The notes beneath the pieces are model-generated. The model did not search any database. It had not been told where the DNA came from and worked only from the letters and a program-made list of their open reading frames with translations. The translations under genes and the position numbers were made by a program. A DNA stretch of 64,000 nt from Glaciihabitans sp. dw_435 (GTDB lineage: Bacteria > Actinomycetota > Actinomycetes > Actinomycetales > Microbacteriaceae). Positions 27,688 through 35,272 of this stretch are shown piece by piece. Every line of letters begins with the position of its first letter. Position 1 is the first letter of the stretch. The stretch is taken from assembly GCF_018449675.1 (NCBI RefSeq), contig NZ_JAAVUZ010000004.1:124001-188000 (forward strand), written 5' to 3'.

Positions 27688-29739
27688 TTAGTTCAGGCCG
27701 CGGCGGTCGAGCAACGGCTGGATGGTAGCGTCGCGCCCGCGGAAGTCGCGGAATGCCTCCAGGGGATCCTTGGACCCACCAACGCCGAGAAGGCGCGCAC
27801 GGAAGCGATCACCGTTGGCCCGGGTCATCCCCCCGTTGTCCTTAAACCAGACCACGGTGTCGGCATCGAGCACTTCGCTCCAGATGTAGGAGTAGTACCC
27901 GGCGTCGTAGCCGCCCGAGAACGTGTGGGCGAAGTAGGTGCTGGAGTAGCGCGTGGGCACCGCGGGGTTGTCGAGGCCGAAGCTGGCGATCGCGTGCTGC
28001 TCGAACTCGGCGACATCCGTGACGTCGTCCTCGGCGGTGATCGTGTGCCACGCTTGGTCGAGCAACGCGGCTGTCAAGTACTCCGACGTCGAGAAGCCCT
28101 CGTTGAACGCGGAGGATGCCTGCAGCTTGTCGACGAAGTCCTGCGGCATCGGCTCGCCCGTCTCGTGATGCACGGCGTAGTTCGCCAGCACCTCGGGCCA
28201 GAGCATCCACATCTCGTTCACCTGGCTGGGGAACTCCACGAAGTCGCGGAACACGTTCGTTCCCGCGAACTTGGGATACGTCACCCGCGCAAACAGCCCG
28301 TGCAGCGCGTGCCCGAACTCGTGGAACAGCGTGGTCACCTCGTCATACGTCAGCAGCGTGGGGGAGCCCGTGGCGGGCTTGGGCACATTCAGGTTGTTCG
28401 TGACGATGACCGCGTGGTCGAGCAGTGTCGACTGTGAGATGAGCGAGTTCATCCACGCGCCGCCCCGCTTGGAATCCCGCGTGTACAGGTCGTACACGTA
28501 GAGGCCAACGGGCGATCCGTCGCCGTCGAACACCTCGAAGACGCGGGCCTCGGGGTGGTAGGAGATCAGGTCCGGCCGCTCGGTGAAGGTGACGCCGTAG
28601 AGCTGGGTTGCCGCGAAGAAGACTCCGTCGTGCAGCACGCGCTCCGCCTCGAAGTACGGCCGCATCTCTGCCGTGTCCACGTCGTAGGTGGCCTTGCGAA
28701 CCTTCTCGCTGTAGAACGCCCAGTCCCACGAGGCAAGGGTGAATGCGTCGCCGTGGCCAGCCGCGGCGAGTTCGTCGATTTGCGCCTGCAGGTCGGCCTG
28801 CTCGGCGATGGCATTGCGGGCAGCGGCGGGGGCAAGCTTGCGGAGCATCGCGTCGACGGCCTCGGGCGTCTTCGCCGTCTCGTCGGACGTGACAAAGGCG
28901 GCGTGCGTCGGGAATCCGAGCAGGGCCGCGCGCTCGGCGCGCAGCGCGGTGATCTCGGTGACGAGTTCCCGGTTGTCCCAGTCGCCGCCCCGGATTCCAC
29001 GCGAGCGGGACGCGGTCATGATGCGTTCGCGGGTGGTGCGGTTGGTGAGGGAAGCGAGGTATGGATGCCCCGTGGGCAGCACAAGCGTGATGAGGAACTT
29101 GCCCTCGAGCCCGCGCTCGGCTGCCGCAGCGGCCGCGGCCGAGATTTCCCCGTCGCTGAGGCCATCCAGCTCCGCCGCGTCGTCGATGACCACGGCAAGA
29201 TCGTTGGTGTCGGCGAGGAGGTTCTTCTCAAACCGGGTGGTGAGGGTGGAGAGCTTACGGTTCAGTTCCCGCACTTGCTCCTTGTCCGTGTCATCCAGTC
29301 CCGCGCCTGCCTGGGTGAACTCGGCGAAGTAGCGTTCGATCAGGTAGATGCCCTCGGGCTCGATCCCGAGCTCGTGGCGGCTCTCGTGCAACCGGGCGAT
29401 GCGGGCGTACAGGGCGGAGTTCAGACGGATGGCGTCGGAATGCGCGGCGAGCTGCGGGGCGATCTCCTCCTCGAGCTCGTTGGTGAAGTCCGTGCTGTCG
29501 GCCGAGCTCTTGTTGAAGAACACAACGGCGACGCGTTCCAACACCGAGCCCGCGCGCTCAAGGGGGAGCATGGTGTTCTCGAATGTCGGCGCCTCGGGGG
29601 AGTCGACCACGTCCTGAATTTCGGCGAGGTGATCGGCGAAGCCCTTCTCGAAGGCGGGACGGTAGTGCTCGTCGCGGATGTCGGCGAAGGGAGGCAGTCC
29701 GTACGGGAGGGTGCTCGGGGCAAAGAACGGGTTCGACAT
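27688..29739 (-). CDS. M3 family metallopeptidase (peptidyl-dipeptidase/oligopeptidase A-like)
   Basis: Zinc endopeptidase of 683 residues that degrades short peptides in the cytosol. The zinc motif HEFGH lies at residues 473-477 with the downstream Glu helix (FVEFPSQVNEMW). N-terminal MSNPFFAPSTLPYGLPPFADI matches the Dcp/OpdA group. No signal peptide, so it acts inside the cell, recycling Clp or signal-peptide fragments (inference). It converges on the LLM gene and diverges from the winged-helix regulator, sharing a 138-base intergenic region containing the 14-bp operator array. Confidence 0.93.
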   Translation of the reverse strand: MSNPFFAPSTLPYGLPPFADIRDEHYRPAFEKGFADHLAEIQDVVDSPEAPTFENTMLPLERAGSVLERVAVVFFNKSSADSTDFTNELEEEIAPQLAAHSDAIRLNSALYARIARLHESRHELGIEPEGIYLIERYFAEFTQAGAGLDDTDKEQVRELNRKLSTLTTRFEKNLLADTNDLAVVIDDAAELDGLSDGEISAAAAAAAERGLEGKFLITLVLPTGHPYLASLTNRTTRERIMTASRSRGIRGGDWDNRELVTEITALRAERAALLGFPTHAAFVTSDETAKTPEAVDAMLRKLAPAAARNAIAEQADLQAQIDELAAAGHGDAFTLASWDWAFYSEKVRKATYDVDTAEMRPYFEAERVLHDGVFFAATQLYGVTFTERPDLISYHPEARVFEVFDGDGSPVGLYVYDLYTRDSKRGGAWMNSLISQSTLLDHAVIVTNNLNVPKPATGSPTLLTYDEVTTLFHEFGHALHGLFARVTYPKFAGTNVFRDFVEFPSQVNEMWMLWPEVLANYAVHHETGEPMPQDFVDKLQASSAFNEGFSTSEYLTAALLDQAWHTITAEDDVTDVAEFEQHAIASFGLDNPAVPTRYSSTYFAHTFSGGYDAGYYSYIWSEVLDADTVVWFKDNGGMTRANGDRFRARLLGVGGSKDPLEAFRDFRGRDATIQPLLDRRGLN

Positions 29740-29802
29740 TGTTCCAGCCTAGGGCGGCACCCGCCGGGGCGTGGGCGGAGGACACCGAGCGGTGGGCCTA
29801 CC

Positions 29803-29874
29803 GCAAAGAAAACATTGCAAAGTTAAGTTTGCAAAGAAACTGTTGCAAAGACTTCTTTGCAGAGGTATCTTTGC
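29803..29874. promoter_or_regulatory. phased operator array of GCAAAG half-sites
   Basis: GCAAAG begins at 29803, 29817, 29831 and 29845, exactly 14 bases apart; the inverse CTTTGC begins at 29855 and 29869, again 14 apart. Sites 3-6 are symmetric about 29852.5. The array is markedly AT-rich against its GC-rich surroundings and ends 3 bases before the winged-helix start codon, so autorepression is likely. Confidence 0.8.
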
Positions 29875-29877
29875 ACT

Positions 29878-30552
29878 ATGGATACCGACCAGAGCGAACC
29901 CACCGGGGGCGAGGCGGCGCTGCCACCCGAACGGTCCATCGATCTCGATGGGCTGAAGGCCCTCGCGCATCCCCTCCGTGTGCAGATCGTCGACACCCTC
30001 TCCATCTGGGGACCGTTTACGGCAAGCGGGCTGGCCGAACGGCTGGGCGAGTCCAGTGGGGCAACCAGCTACCACCTGCGCCAGCTGGAGAAGCAGGGTT
30101 TCGTGCGTGAGGTGACAGGCAGGGGAACCGGCCGCGAACGCTGGTGGGAGCGGGTCCCCGGCGGCATCGCGATCCGCCCGCAGACGCTGCGGGAGAGCCC
30201 GAGCGCTCGTGCGGTGGGTGACATGATCTCCCGCGAGTGGTCACGCTCCCGCGAGGCGCTCTTGCGTGACTACGAGGAGCACGGCCTCGATCAGCTGCCC
30301 CCGAAGTGGACAGACGCCAGCGAGGTATCCACCGTCAACGTGCGCCTGACGGCCGACGAGCTCGCGAGCATGGCGGGCGATGTCATGGCAGTGCTGGACA
30401 CCTACGTCGCCCGGTACCGAGGCCGTACCGACCCCGATGCCCGCCCGGTGCAGGTGCACTTCAATGCTTTCCCCGTTCTCGACGCGCGGCGTGCCGCTCC
30501 GTCCGGCACTACCCCGACCCCTCAGGGAGGTGACAATCATGGCAATAGCTAG
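29878..30552 (+). CDS. winged helix-turn-helix (ArsR-like) transcriptional regulator
   Basis: DNA-binding protein of 224 residues. The ArsR/HTH_20-like domain spans about residues 23-100 (LKALAHPLRVQIVDTL, GESSGATSYHLRQLEKQGFV). The C-terminal half is helical and charged and may sense a ligand or oligomerise; no Cys metal site is visible. ATG 29878 is preferred; an in-frame TTG at 29857 falls inside an operator half-site. The six-site array immediately upstream strongly suggests it controls itself and the two small genes that follow. It overlaps the first small gene by 14 bases. Confidence 0.87.
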   Translation: MDTDQSEPTGGEAALPPERSIDLDGLKALAHPLRVQIVDTLSIWGPFTASGLAERLGESSGATSYHLRQLEKQGFVREVTGRGTGRERWWERVPGGIAIRPQTLRESPSARAVGDMISREWSRSREALLRDYEEHGLDQLPPKWTDASEVSTVNVRLTADELASMAGDVMAVLDTYVARYRGRTDPDARPVQVHFNAFPVLDARRAAPSGTTPTPQGGDNHGNS

Positions 30553-30748
30553 TTCTTCGTCCCGGCACGCTCATCGCTCGCCGGTCGACGCACTCGTTGC
30601 GCACGTCGCGCAGCGCATGCTCCGCTGGGCCGACCGCGAGGCCGACCGCCCCGGACTGGCCCCGGCAGAGGTCGAGTTGCTGCGCAGCAACGCGCGCGAT
30701 CAGCGCGAGGCATCCACTCTCGCAACGTTCGTCTACCTCGGCCGCTGA
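30539..30748 (+). CDS. small basic protein, paralogue A of a tandem pair
   Basis: A 69-residue Arg/His/Ala-rich protein, predicted mainly helical, with no signal peptide. It shares about 45 percent identity with the protein at 30865: common elements are the IAS..S.RH.HRS start, LRW, RP.L..EV.L.R.NA..RE. Excellent ribosome-binding site (CAGGGAGGTGACAATC) and ATG overlapping the regulator's last codons show translational coupling. Its function is unknown; a nucleic-acid- or protein-binding role is possible from the charge. Too short for firm family assignment. Confidence 0.78.
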   Translation: MAIASSSSRHAHRSPVDALVAHVAQRMLRWADREADRPGLAPAEVELLRSNARDQREASTLATFVYLGR

Positions 30749-30755
30749 CCCTCCG

Positions 30756-30776
30756 GGGGTTAATCACTAAAACCCC
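30756..30776 (+). terminator. small hairpin after paralogue A
   Basis: GGGGTT (30756-30761) pairs with AACCCC (30771-30776) around a 9-base loop, 8 bases after the stop. No T-run follows, so it may be an attenuator or an mRNA-stabilising end rather than a full terminator. Confidence 0.35.
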
Positions 30777-30787
30777 TGATCCGCCGA

Positions 30788-30840
30788 TAGTTTTACTCCG
30801 GTGAAACTACCCGGGAATGTCGGTGGTCTCCTCTAGTTTT
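30788..30840. promoter_or_regulatory. TAGTTT dyad and repeat before paralogue B
   Basis: TAGTTT (30788-30793) and AAACTA (30804-30809) form an imperfect dyad; TAGTTTT recurs at 30834-30840. The stretch is AT-richer than its surroundings and lies 25-77 bases upstream of the second small gene, which suggests a separate promoter or operator. No regulator is assigned. Confidence 0.4.
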
Positions 30841-30864
30841 GACACAGCTGAGGAGGTGAAGATC

Positions 30865-31074
30865 ATGACAATCGCAAGCACATCCCGCCGGCATCTGCAT
30901 CGGTCGGCGTCCGACATCGTCGTGGCGCGTTTCGCGCTATTCCTGCTGCGCTGGTCGCACCGGCGTGCGGAACGCCCGGTGCTGACGGCCGAAGAGGTCG
31001 ACCTCATGCGGCGCAACGCCGCGCAGCTCCGTGAGGAATATCGTCGGTCGTTCGTCGTCCCGATCCAGCGCTGA
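30865..31074 (+). CDS. small basic protein, paralogue B of a tandem pair
   Basis: Also exactly 69 residues, strongly basic and helical. It aligns without gaps to the protein at 30539. Its ribosome-binding site and start context (GAGGAGGTGAAGATCATG) nearly copies that of paralogue A, so the duplication included the translation signals. ATG 30865 is set by this site; the longer open frame from 30817 is rejected. An 11-bp hairpin follows. Function unknown; the residues that differ cluster in the C-terminal ten, suggesting divergence of one surface. Confidence 0.76.
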   Translation: MTIASTSRRHLHRSASDIVVARFALFLLRWSHRRAERPVLTAEEVDLMRRNAAQLREEYRRSFVVPIQR

Positions 31075-31110
31075 GCGCACTGCCTGGCAACCGCCTGCGG
31101 GCAGTGCGCT
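31074..31110. terminator. hairpin closing the small-protein operon
   Basis: AGCGCACTGCC (31074-31084) pairs perfectly with 31100-31110 over 11 bp with a 15-base loop. It overlaps the last base of paralogue B's stop codon and separates it from the convergent gene ending at 31142. Confidence 0.65.
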
Positions 31111-31141
31111 CGGCCGCTGTCGGGCAGACCGTTGCGGCGTC

Positions 31142-31372
31142 TCAGTCTTCCGGGTGCTCCACGGTGACGTCTCCCGCGTGATCGACCCGGATGGTCGTCC
31201 CGTCGTCCAGTTCGACGACCGGACGGCCCTCAAGCCAGGTGAGCGTCCAGCGCCACTGGCTGGTGTCGGTGCCGGCGAGCTCCAGCTCTTCGGCGGCGAC
31301 GGCCGCGCGCACGTTCTCGGGCAGGCGGTCGGGGGCCGTGGCTCCGACGCTCCAGCGTGTTCCCATTTGCAT
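31142..31372 (-). CDS. small conserved hypothetical protein
   Basis: About 76 residues, acidic (ends DDGTTIRVDHAGDVTVEHPED), with a central WRWTLTWLEGRPVVELDDG that looks like a small beta-sheet. ATG 31372 overlaps the acetyltransferase stop in a TAATG junction, so translation is coupled and the open frame upstream to 31474 is not used. Third gene of the valS-GNAT operon. No family recognised; no export signal. Confidence 0.6.
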   Translation of the reverse strand: MQMGTRWSVGATAPDRLPENVRAAVAAEELELAGTDTSQWRWTLTWLEGRPVVELDDGTTIRVDHAGDVTVEHPED

Positions 31373-31824
31373 TAGTTGGCGTCCAGATCCATGTCGTACG
31401 TGACCCACGTCGTGCGGGTCGCGAGGGTGTCGTACAAGCGCTGTGCGGTGGTGTTGTCCTCCGCGGTGATCCATCGGATCTTGCGGATGCCGCGTTCGAC
31501 GGCGATCTCTCGCAGCCGGGCGATCAGGGCCGATGCCGTTCCCGTTCCGCGCGCATCGCTGGCCGTGAACAGGTCATCGAGGTACAGCCCGCGGCCACCG
31601 GCGAGCGGGCGCGAGAACTCGCGGTAATGAGCGATTCCGATGACCCGCGCGTTGTCGTCGGTGGCGACGAGGCAAAACGACTCGTTGTCGTCGGCGAGGA
31701 GCCAGCCGAACACGAGCTCGGCTTTCTCCTCCGTCAGCGGGGTCTCGTAGAAGTCCCCGTAGCCGGCGTACAGCTCCTGCCACGCCGCGCGGTCGCCCGC
31801 CGCGAGATCCCGCACCTGCGTCAT
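31372..31824 (-). CDS. GNAT family N-acetyltransferase
   Basis: Acetyl-CoA-dependent acetyltransferase of 150 residues. The acetyl-CoA-binding region reads ASDARGTGTASALIARL (residues about 88-104), close to the Q/RxxGxG/A motif; the LYLDDLFTASDARG strand-loop precedes it and the ITAEDNTTAQRLYDTL helix follows, as in diamine/small-molecule acetyltransferases. Its ATG overlaps the valS stop in ATGA, indicating coupling. Substrate unknown. Confidence 0.88.
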   Translation of the reverse strand: MTQVRDLAAGDRAAWQELYAGYGDFYETPLTEEKAELVFGWLLADDNESFCLVATDDNARVIGIAHYREFSRPLAGGRGLYLDDLFTASDARGTGTASALIARLREIAVERGIRKIRWITAEDNTTAQRLYDTLATRTTWVTYDMDLDAN

Positions 31825-34430
31825 GCGGGGTCGACCACCACGGGCTGCTCGGCGAGGACGATGTCGCTGACCGAGACATCCGCCGCCTCAACGAAGCCGA
31901 CGGTCGCGATGCGGCCAACGGCGCTCAGGTCGTCAATGGCGAGTTCGAGCAGTGCGGGGCCGGCAATGGTCGCCGAGACGACCTCTGTCTTCTGCGACGC
32001 CTTTGCATCGGTCTTCGCGCGGCGGATGCTGATGAGCGCTTCGCTCACGAGCGGCAGCAGCCCGGTGGGCTCGCCCGCGCCCCGCACGGTCGGCCACGAG
32101 GCGGTGTGCACGGAGCCCTCGTGCGTCCAGCTCCACACCTCTTCGGTGGCGAACGGAATGAAGGGTGCAAACAGGCGCAGCAGCACGTCGACGGCCTCGC
32201 GCAGCGTGCGGACGGCGGACGCCTGGCCCTCGGGGGAGCCGGCACCGTAGGCGCGCTCCTTGACCAGCTCGAGGTAGTCATCGCAGAAGATCCAGAAGAA
32301 CTGTTCCGCGGTCTCCAGCGCCTTGGCGTGATCGAACTCGTCGAACGCGGCGGTGGCGACCGTGATCACGCGGTCGAGTTCGGCGAGCAGATCGGCGTCG
32401 AGGGGGTTGGTGGTGGATGCCTCGGCCTCCGCCACCGGGAACGCGTACACGAACTTCGCGGCGTTGAGCACCTTGATGGCCAGACGGCGGCCGATCTTGA
32501 TCTGCTTGGGGTTCTGCGGGTCGAACGCGGCATCCGTTCCCAGCCGGCTGGAGGCCGCCCAGTACCGGACCGCGTCGGAGCCGTGCACGTCGAGCATGGC
32601 AGCGGGGGTGACCACGTTGCCCTTGGACTTCGACATCTTCTTGCGGTCGGGGTCGACGATGAAGCCGGAGATGCCAGCGTTCTTCCACGGCACCTGGCCG
32701 TGCTCAAGCTCGGACCGCAGCACAGTCGTGAAGAGCCAGGTGCGGATGATGTCCTGGCCCTGGCTGCGCAGCGAGTAGGGGAAGACGAGGTCGAACAGTT
32801 CGGGATCGCGCTCCCAGCCGCCGGCGATCTGCGGGGTGAGGGAGGAAGTGGCCCAGGTGTCCATGATGTCCACCTCGCCGGCAAAGCCGCCGGGAACGCC
32901 ACGCTGCGACTCGTCGAAGCCGGGAGCCGTCTCGGAGGCGGGGTCAACGGGCAGCGCGTCCTCGCTCGGCGCGATCGGGGTCGTCTTGTTTCCCTCGGCG
33001 TCCAGGTGATACCAGAGCGGGATCGGCACACCGAAGAAGCGCTGGCGGGACACGAGCCAGTCGCCGGTCAGGCCACCGACCCAGTTCTCGTACCGCACGC
33101 GCATGTGGTCGGGGGTGAAGTTGATCTGACGGCCGTCCTCCACGAGCTTGTCGCGCAACGCGGCATCCCGTGATCCATTGCGGATGTACCACTGGCGGGT
33201 GGAGATGATCTCGAGGGGCTTGTCGCCCTTCTCGAAGAACTTCACCGAGTGCATGATCGGCTTCGGGTCACCGACCATCTCGCCGGTGTTCTTCAGCAGC
33301 TCGATGATCTTGGCCTTGGCACTGAACACGGTCTTACCCGCGAGCTCCGCGTAGGCGGCCACTGCCTCGTCGGTGACGATCACGTCGGGGGCATCGGCGA
33401 TGATGCGTCCGTCGGCGCCCATGATCGTGCGGTTGGGGAGGTCGAGTTCACGCCACCAGATGACGTCTGTCACGTCGCCGAAGGTACAGATCATGGCGAT
33501 GCCCGATCCCTTGTCCTTCTGGGCGAGGTGGTGGGCGACGACCGGCACCTCGACGCCGAACAGCGGGGTCGTGACGTTGGTGCCGAACAGGTGCTGGTAC
33601 CGCTCGTCGTCCGGGTGGGCGACAAGGGCGACGCAGGCGGCGAGCAACTCGGGACGCGTGGTCTCGATGAAGATGTCCTCGCCGTTCGCCTGGTGGAAGG
33701 CGAGGCGATGGTAAGCCGCGGGCATTTCCTTGTCTTCCAGCTCAGCCTGCGCGACGGCGGTACGGAAGGTGATGTCCCAGAGCGTGGGGGCATCGGCCTG
33801 GTAAGCCTCGCCGCGGTCGAGGTTGCGCAGGAACGCACGCTGGGCGGCGGTCTGCGCCTCGTTGCCGATGGTGCGGTAGGTCTGTGCCCAGTCGACGCTG
33901 AGGCCGAGGGTGCGCCAGAGGTCTTCGAACTGCTTCTCGTCCTCGATGGTGAGGCGCTCGCACAGCTCGATGAAGTTGCGGCGCGAGACGGGCTGCTGGT
34001 CGGCGGCCTTCGACGAGGCATTGTCGCCCCCCTCGAGCGGCGGCACGAAGTCGTGCACGTAGGGGAGGGACGGGTCGCAGCGCACGCCGTAGTAGTTCTG
34101 CACGCGGCGCTCGGTCGGCAGGCCGTTGTCGTCCCAACCCATCGGGTAGAAGATCGACTTGCCCAGCATGCGCTGGTAGCGCGTCACCACATCCATGTGG
34201 GTGTAGCTGAAGACGTGGCCGATGTGCAGCGAGCCGGAGGCCGTCGGCGGGGGAGTGTCGACCGAGAAGACGTTCTTGCGGGTCGCGTTCTCGCGATCGA
34301 AGCGGTAGGTGCCGTCCTTTTCCCAGACCGGAGCCCACTTGCTCTCGAGCCCCTCCAGGGCCGGCTTGTCGGGAATCACGCTGGCGGCGGCCGGTGTGGT
34401 GGGGGGCGTGGACGCGTCGAGCGAGGACAT
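31821..34430 (-). CDS. valS: valine--tRNA ligase
   Basis: Class I aminoacyl-tRNA synthetase, 869 residues, charging tRNA-Val in the cytosol. The HIGH motif is HIGH in SGSLHIGHVFSYTHMD; KMSKS appears as KKMSKSKGN near residue 597. The CP1 editing domain and the tRNA-binding helical domain are present; the C-terminal coiled coil found in many ValRS proteins appears reduced. ATG 34430 with CGGAGAACC upstream is preferred over the in-frame codon at 34457. No T-box is evident upstream. First gene of a three-gene operon with the GNAT and small protein. Confidence 0.97.
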   Translation of the reverse strand: MSSLDASTPPTTPAAASVIPDKPALEGLESKWAPVWEKDGTYRFDRENATRKNVFSVDTPPPTASGSLHIGHVFSYTHMDVVTRYQRMLGKSIFYPMGWDDNGLPTERRVQNYYGVRCDPSLPYVHDFVPPLEGGDNASSKAADQQPVSRRNFIELCERLTIEDEKQFEDLWRTLGLSVDWAQTYRTIGNEAQTAAQRAFLRNLDRGEAYQADAPTLWDITFRTAVAQAELEDKEMPAAYHRLAFHQANGEDIFIETTRPELLAACVALVAHPDDERYQHLFGTNVTTPLFGVEVPVVAHHLAQKDKGSGIAMICTFGDVTDVIWWRELDLPNRTIMGADGRIIADAPDVIVTDEAVAAYAELAGKTVFSAKAKIIELLKNTGEMVGDPKPIMHSVKFFEKGDKPLEIISTRQWYIRNGSRDAALRDKLVEDGRQINFTPDHMRVRYENWVGGLTGDWLVSRQRFFGVPIPLWYHLDAEGNKTTPIAPSEDALPVDPASETAPGFDESQRGVPGGFAGEVDIMDTWATSSLTPQIAGGWERDPELFDLVFPYSLRSQGQDIIRTWLFTTVLRSELEHGQVPWKNAGISGFIVDPDRKKMSKSKGNVVTPAAMLDVHGSDAVRYWAASSRLGTDAAFDPQNPKQIKIGRRLAIKVLNAAKFVYAFPVAEAEASTTNPLDADLLAELDRVITVATAAFDEFDHAKALETAEQFFWIFCDDYLELVKERAYGAGSPEGQASAVRTLREAVDVLLRLFAPFIPFATEEVWSWTHEGSVHTASWPTVRGAGEPTGLLPLVSEALISIRRAKTDAKASQKTEVVSATIAGPALLELAIDDLSAVGRIATVGFVEAADVSVSDIVLAEQPVVVDPA

Positions 34431-34525
34431 GGTTCTCCGGTTCAATGTGTGCGGCACCGTGTCAGAGGTAAAGGTGCCTGAGTATGGGGTTTCCCCCAGC
34501 TTAAACCATGCCGCGGTGGGGCCGC

Positions 34526-34912
34526 TCAGACCTGCGTCAGGCCGATGAGATTGCCGACCGTGTCGTCGAACGTCGCCCCGAGAACCCCGCCAAGGTCGGT
34601 CGGTGGCTGTACGAAGACGGCGCCCGCCAGGGTCATCCGCTCGAATTCCATCTCCAGGTCATCGACGACGAACGATGTCGCGGGGATGCCCTGCTCACGG
34701 ATGCCCTTCTGAAACGCCTGTGACACCGGATTGTCGTTGGGTTCCAGCAGCAGCTGCACGCCATCGGTCACCCCCGCCGTCGTTACGGTCAGCCAGCGAA
34801 ACTCTCCGACGGGTTCATCGAGCTTTTTTTCGAAGCCAACGACCGAGGTATAGAAGTCGAGAGCGCGCTGCTGGTCTTCCACAAAGATGCTGGTGAGGGC
34901 GATCGTGATCAT
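34526..34912 (-). CDS. VOC family (glyoxalase/bleomycin-resistance-like) protein
   Basis: Two beta-alpha-beta-beta-beta units in 128 residues; starts ITIALTSIFVEDQQRALDFYTSVVGF and contains LLLEPNDNPVSQAFQKGI, typical of a small VOC subgroup usually paired with an ArsR regulator. Enzymatic activity is unknown. Its ATG overlaps the ArsR gene stop in ATGA. The ArsR-VOC pair is common in actinobacteria (family knowledge). Confidence 0.9.
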   Translation of the reverse strand: MITIALTSIFVEDQQRALDFYTSVVGFEKKLDEPVGEFRWLTVTTAGVTDGVQLLLEPNDNPVSQAFQKGIREQGIPATSFVVDDLEMEFERMTLAGAVFVQPPTDLGGVLGATFDDTVGNLIGLTQV

Positions 34913-35205
34913 TGCCGGGCTGTCCCTTCGTCATGTATCCACAGATGTCGGAATGCGCTGACCCACCCGTCGACGTCCCGCAACGGTGCGGCGTTGATCG
35001 CGTAGATGCGTCGGGTGCCCTCAACGCGGACGGTTGCGAACCCGGCATCGCGCAACACCTTGAGGTGCTGCGAGACGGCAGGCTGCGACAGGCCAAACTC
35101 CTCCTGGATCACCGCGGCCATGTCTCCCGGCGTTCGCTCCTGCGTTCCGAGCAGTTCGAGCAAACGCCGGCGGACGGGATCTCCGAGGACGTCGAAAGCG
35201 CGCAC
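34909..35205 (-). CDS. ArsR family transcriptional regulator
   Basis: Compact winged-helix repressor of 98 residues: FDVLGDPVRRRLLELLG, then GLSQPAVSQHLKVLRDAGF as recognition helix and wing EGTRRIYAIN. It lacks the Cys-containing metal-binding motif of ArsR/SmtB sensors, so it is a non-metal type as found with VOC/SRPBCC partners. GTG 35205 start. Direct repeats of TATAGG in the promoter region are candidate binding sites. First gene of the ArsR-VOC operon. Confidence 0.92.
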   Translation of the reverse strand: MRAFDVLGDPVRRRLLELLGTQERTPGDMAAVIQEEFGLSQPAVSQHLKVLRDAGFATVRVEGTRRIYAINAAPLRDVDGWVSAFRHLWIHDEGTARQ

Positions 35206-35230
35206 GCTTCCATGGTTGAACGCGGGCGAA

Positions 35231-35250
35231 TATAGGTCAAGCCTTATAGG
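35231..35250 (-). promoter_or_regulatory. TATAGG direct repeats in the ArsR promoter region
   Basis: TATAGG occurs at 35231-35236 and 35245-35250, 14 bases apart; on the gene's strand these read CCTATA, overlapping a TATATT -10-like sequence. Candidate ArsR operator, by position. Confidence 0.4.
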
Positions 35251-35272
35251 CGGTGGGGCGGATGCCTCGGGG

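Noticed and set aside
29803-29874. Toxin-antitoxin reading of the regulator and small proteins
   Set aside because: Small proteins are paralogous to each other and lack toxin motifs; not supported beyond gene size.
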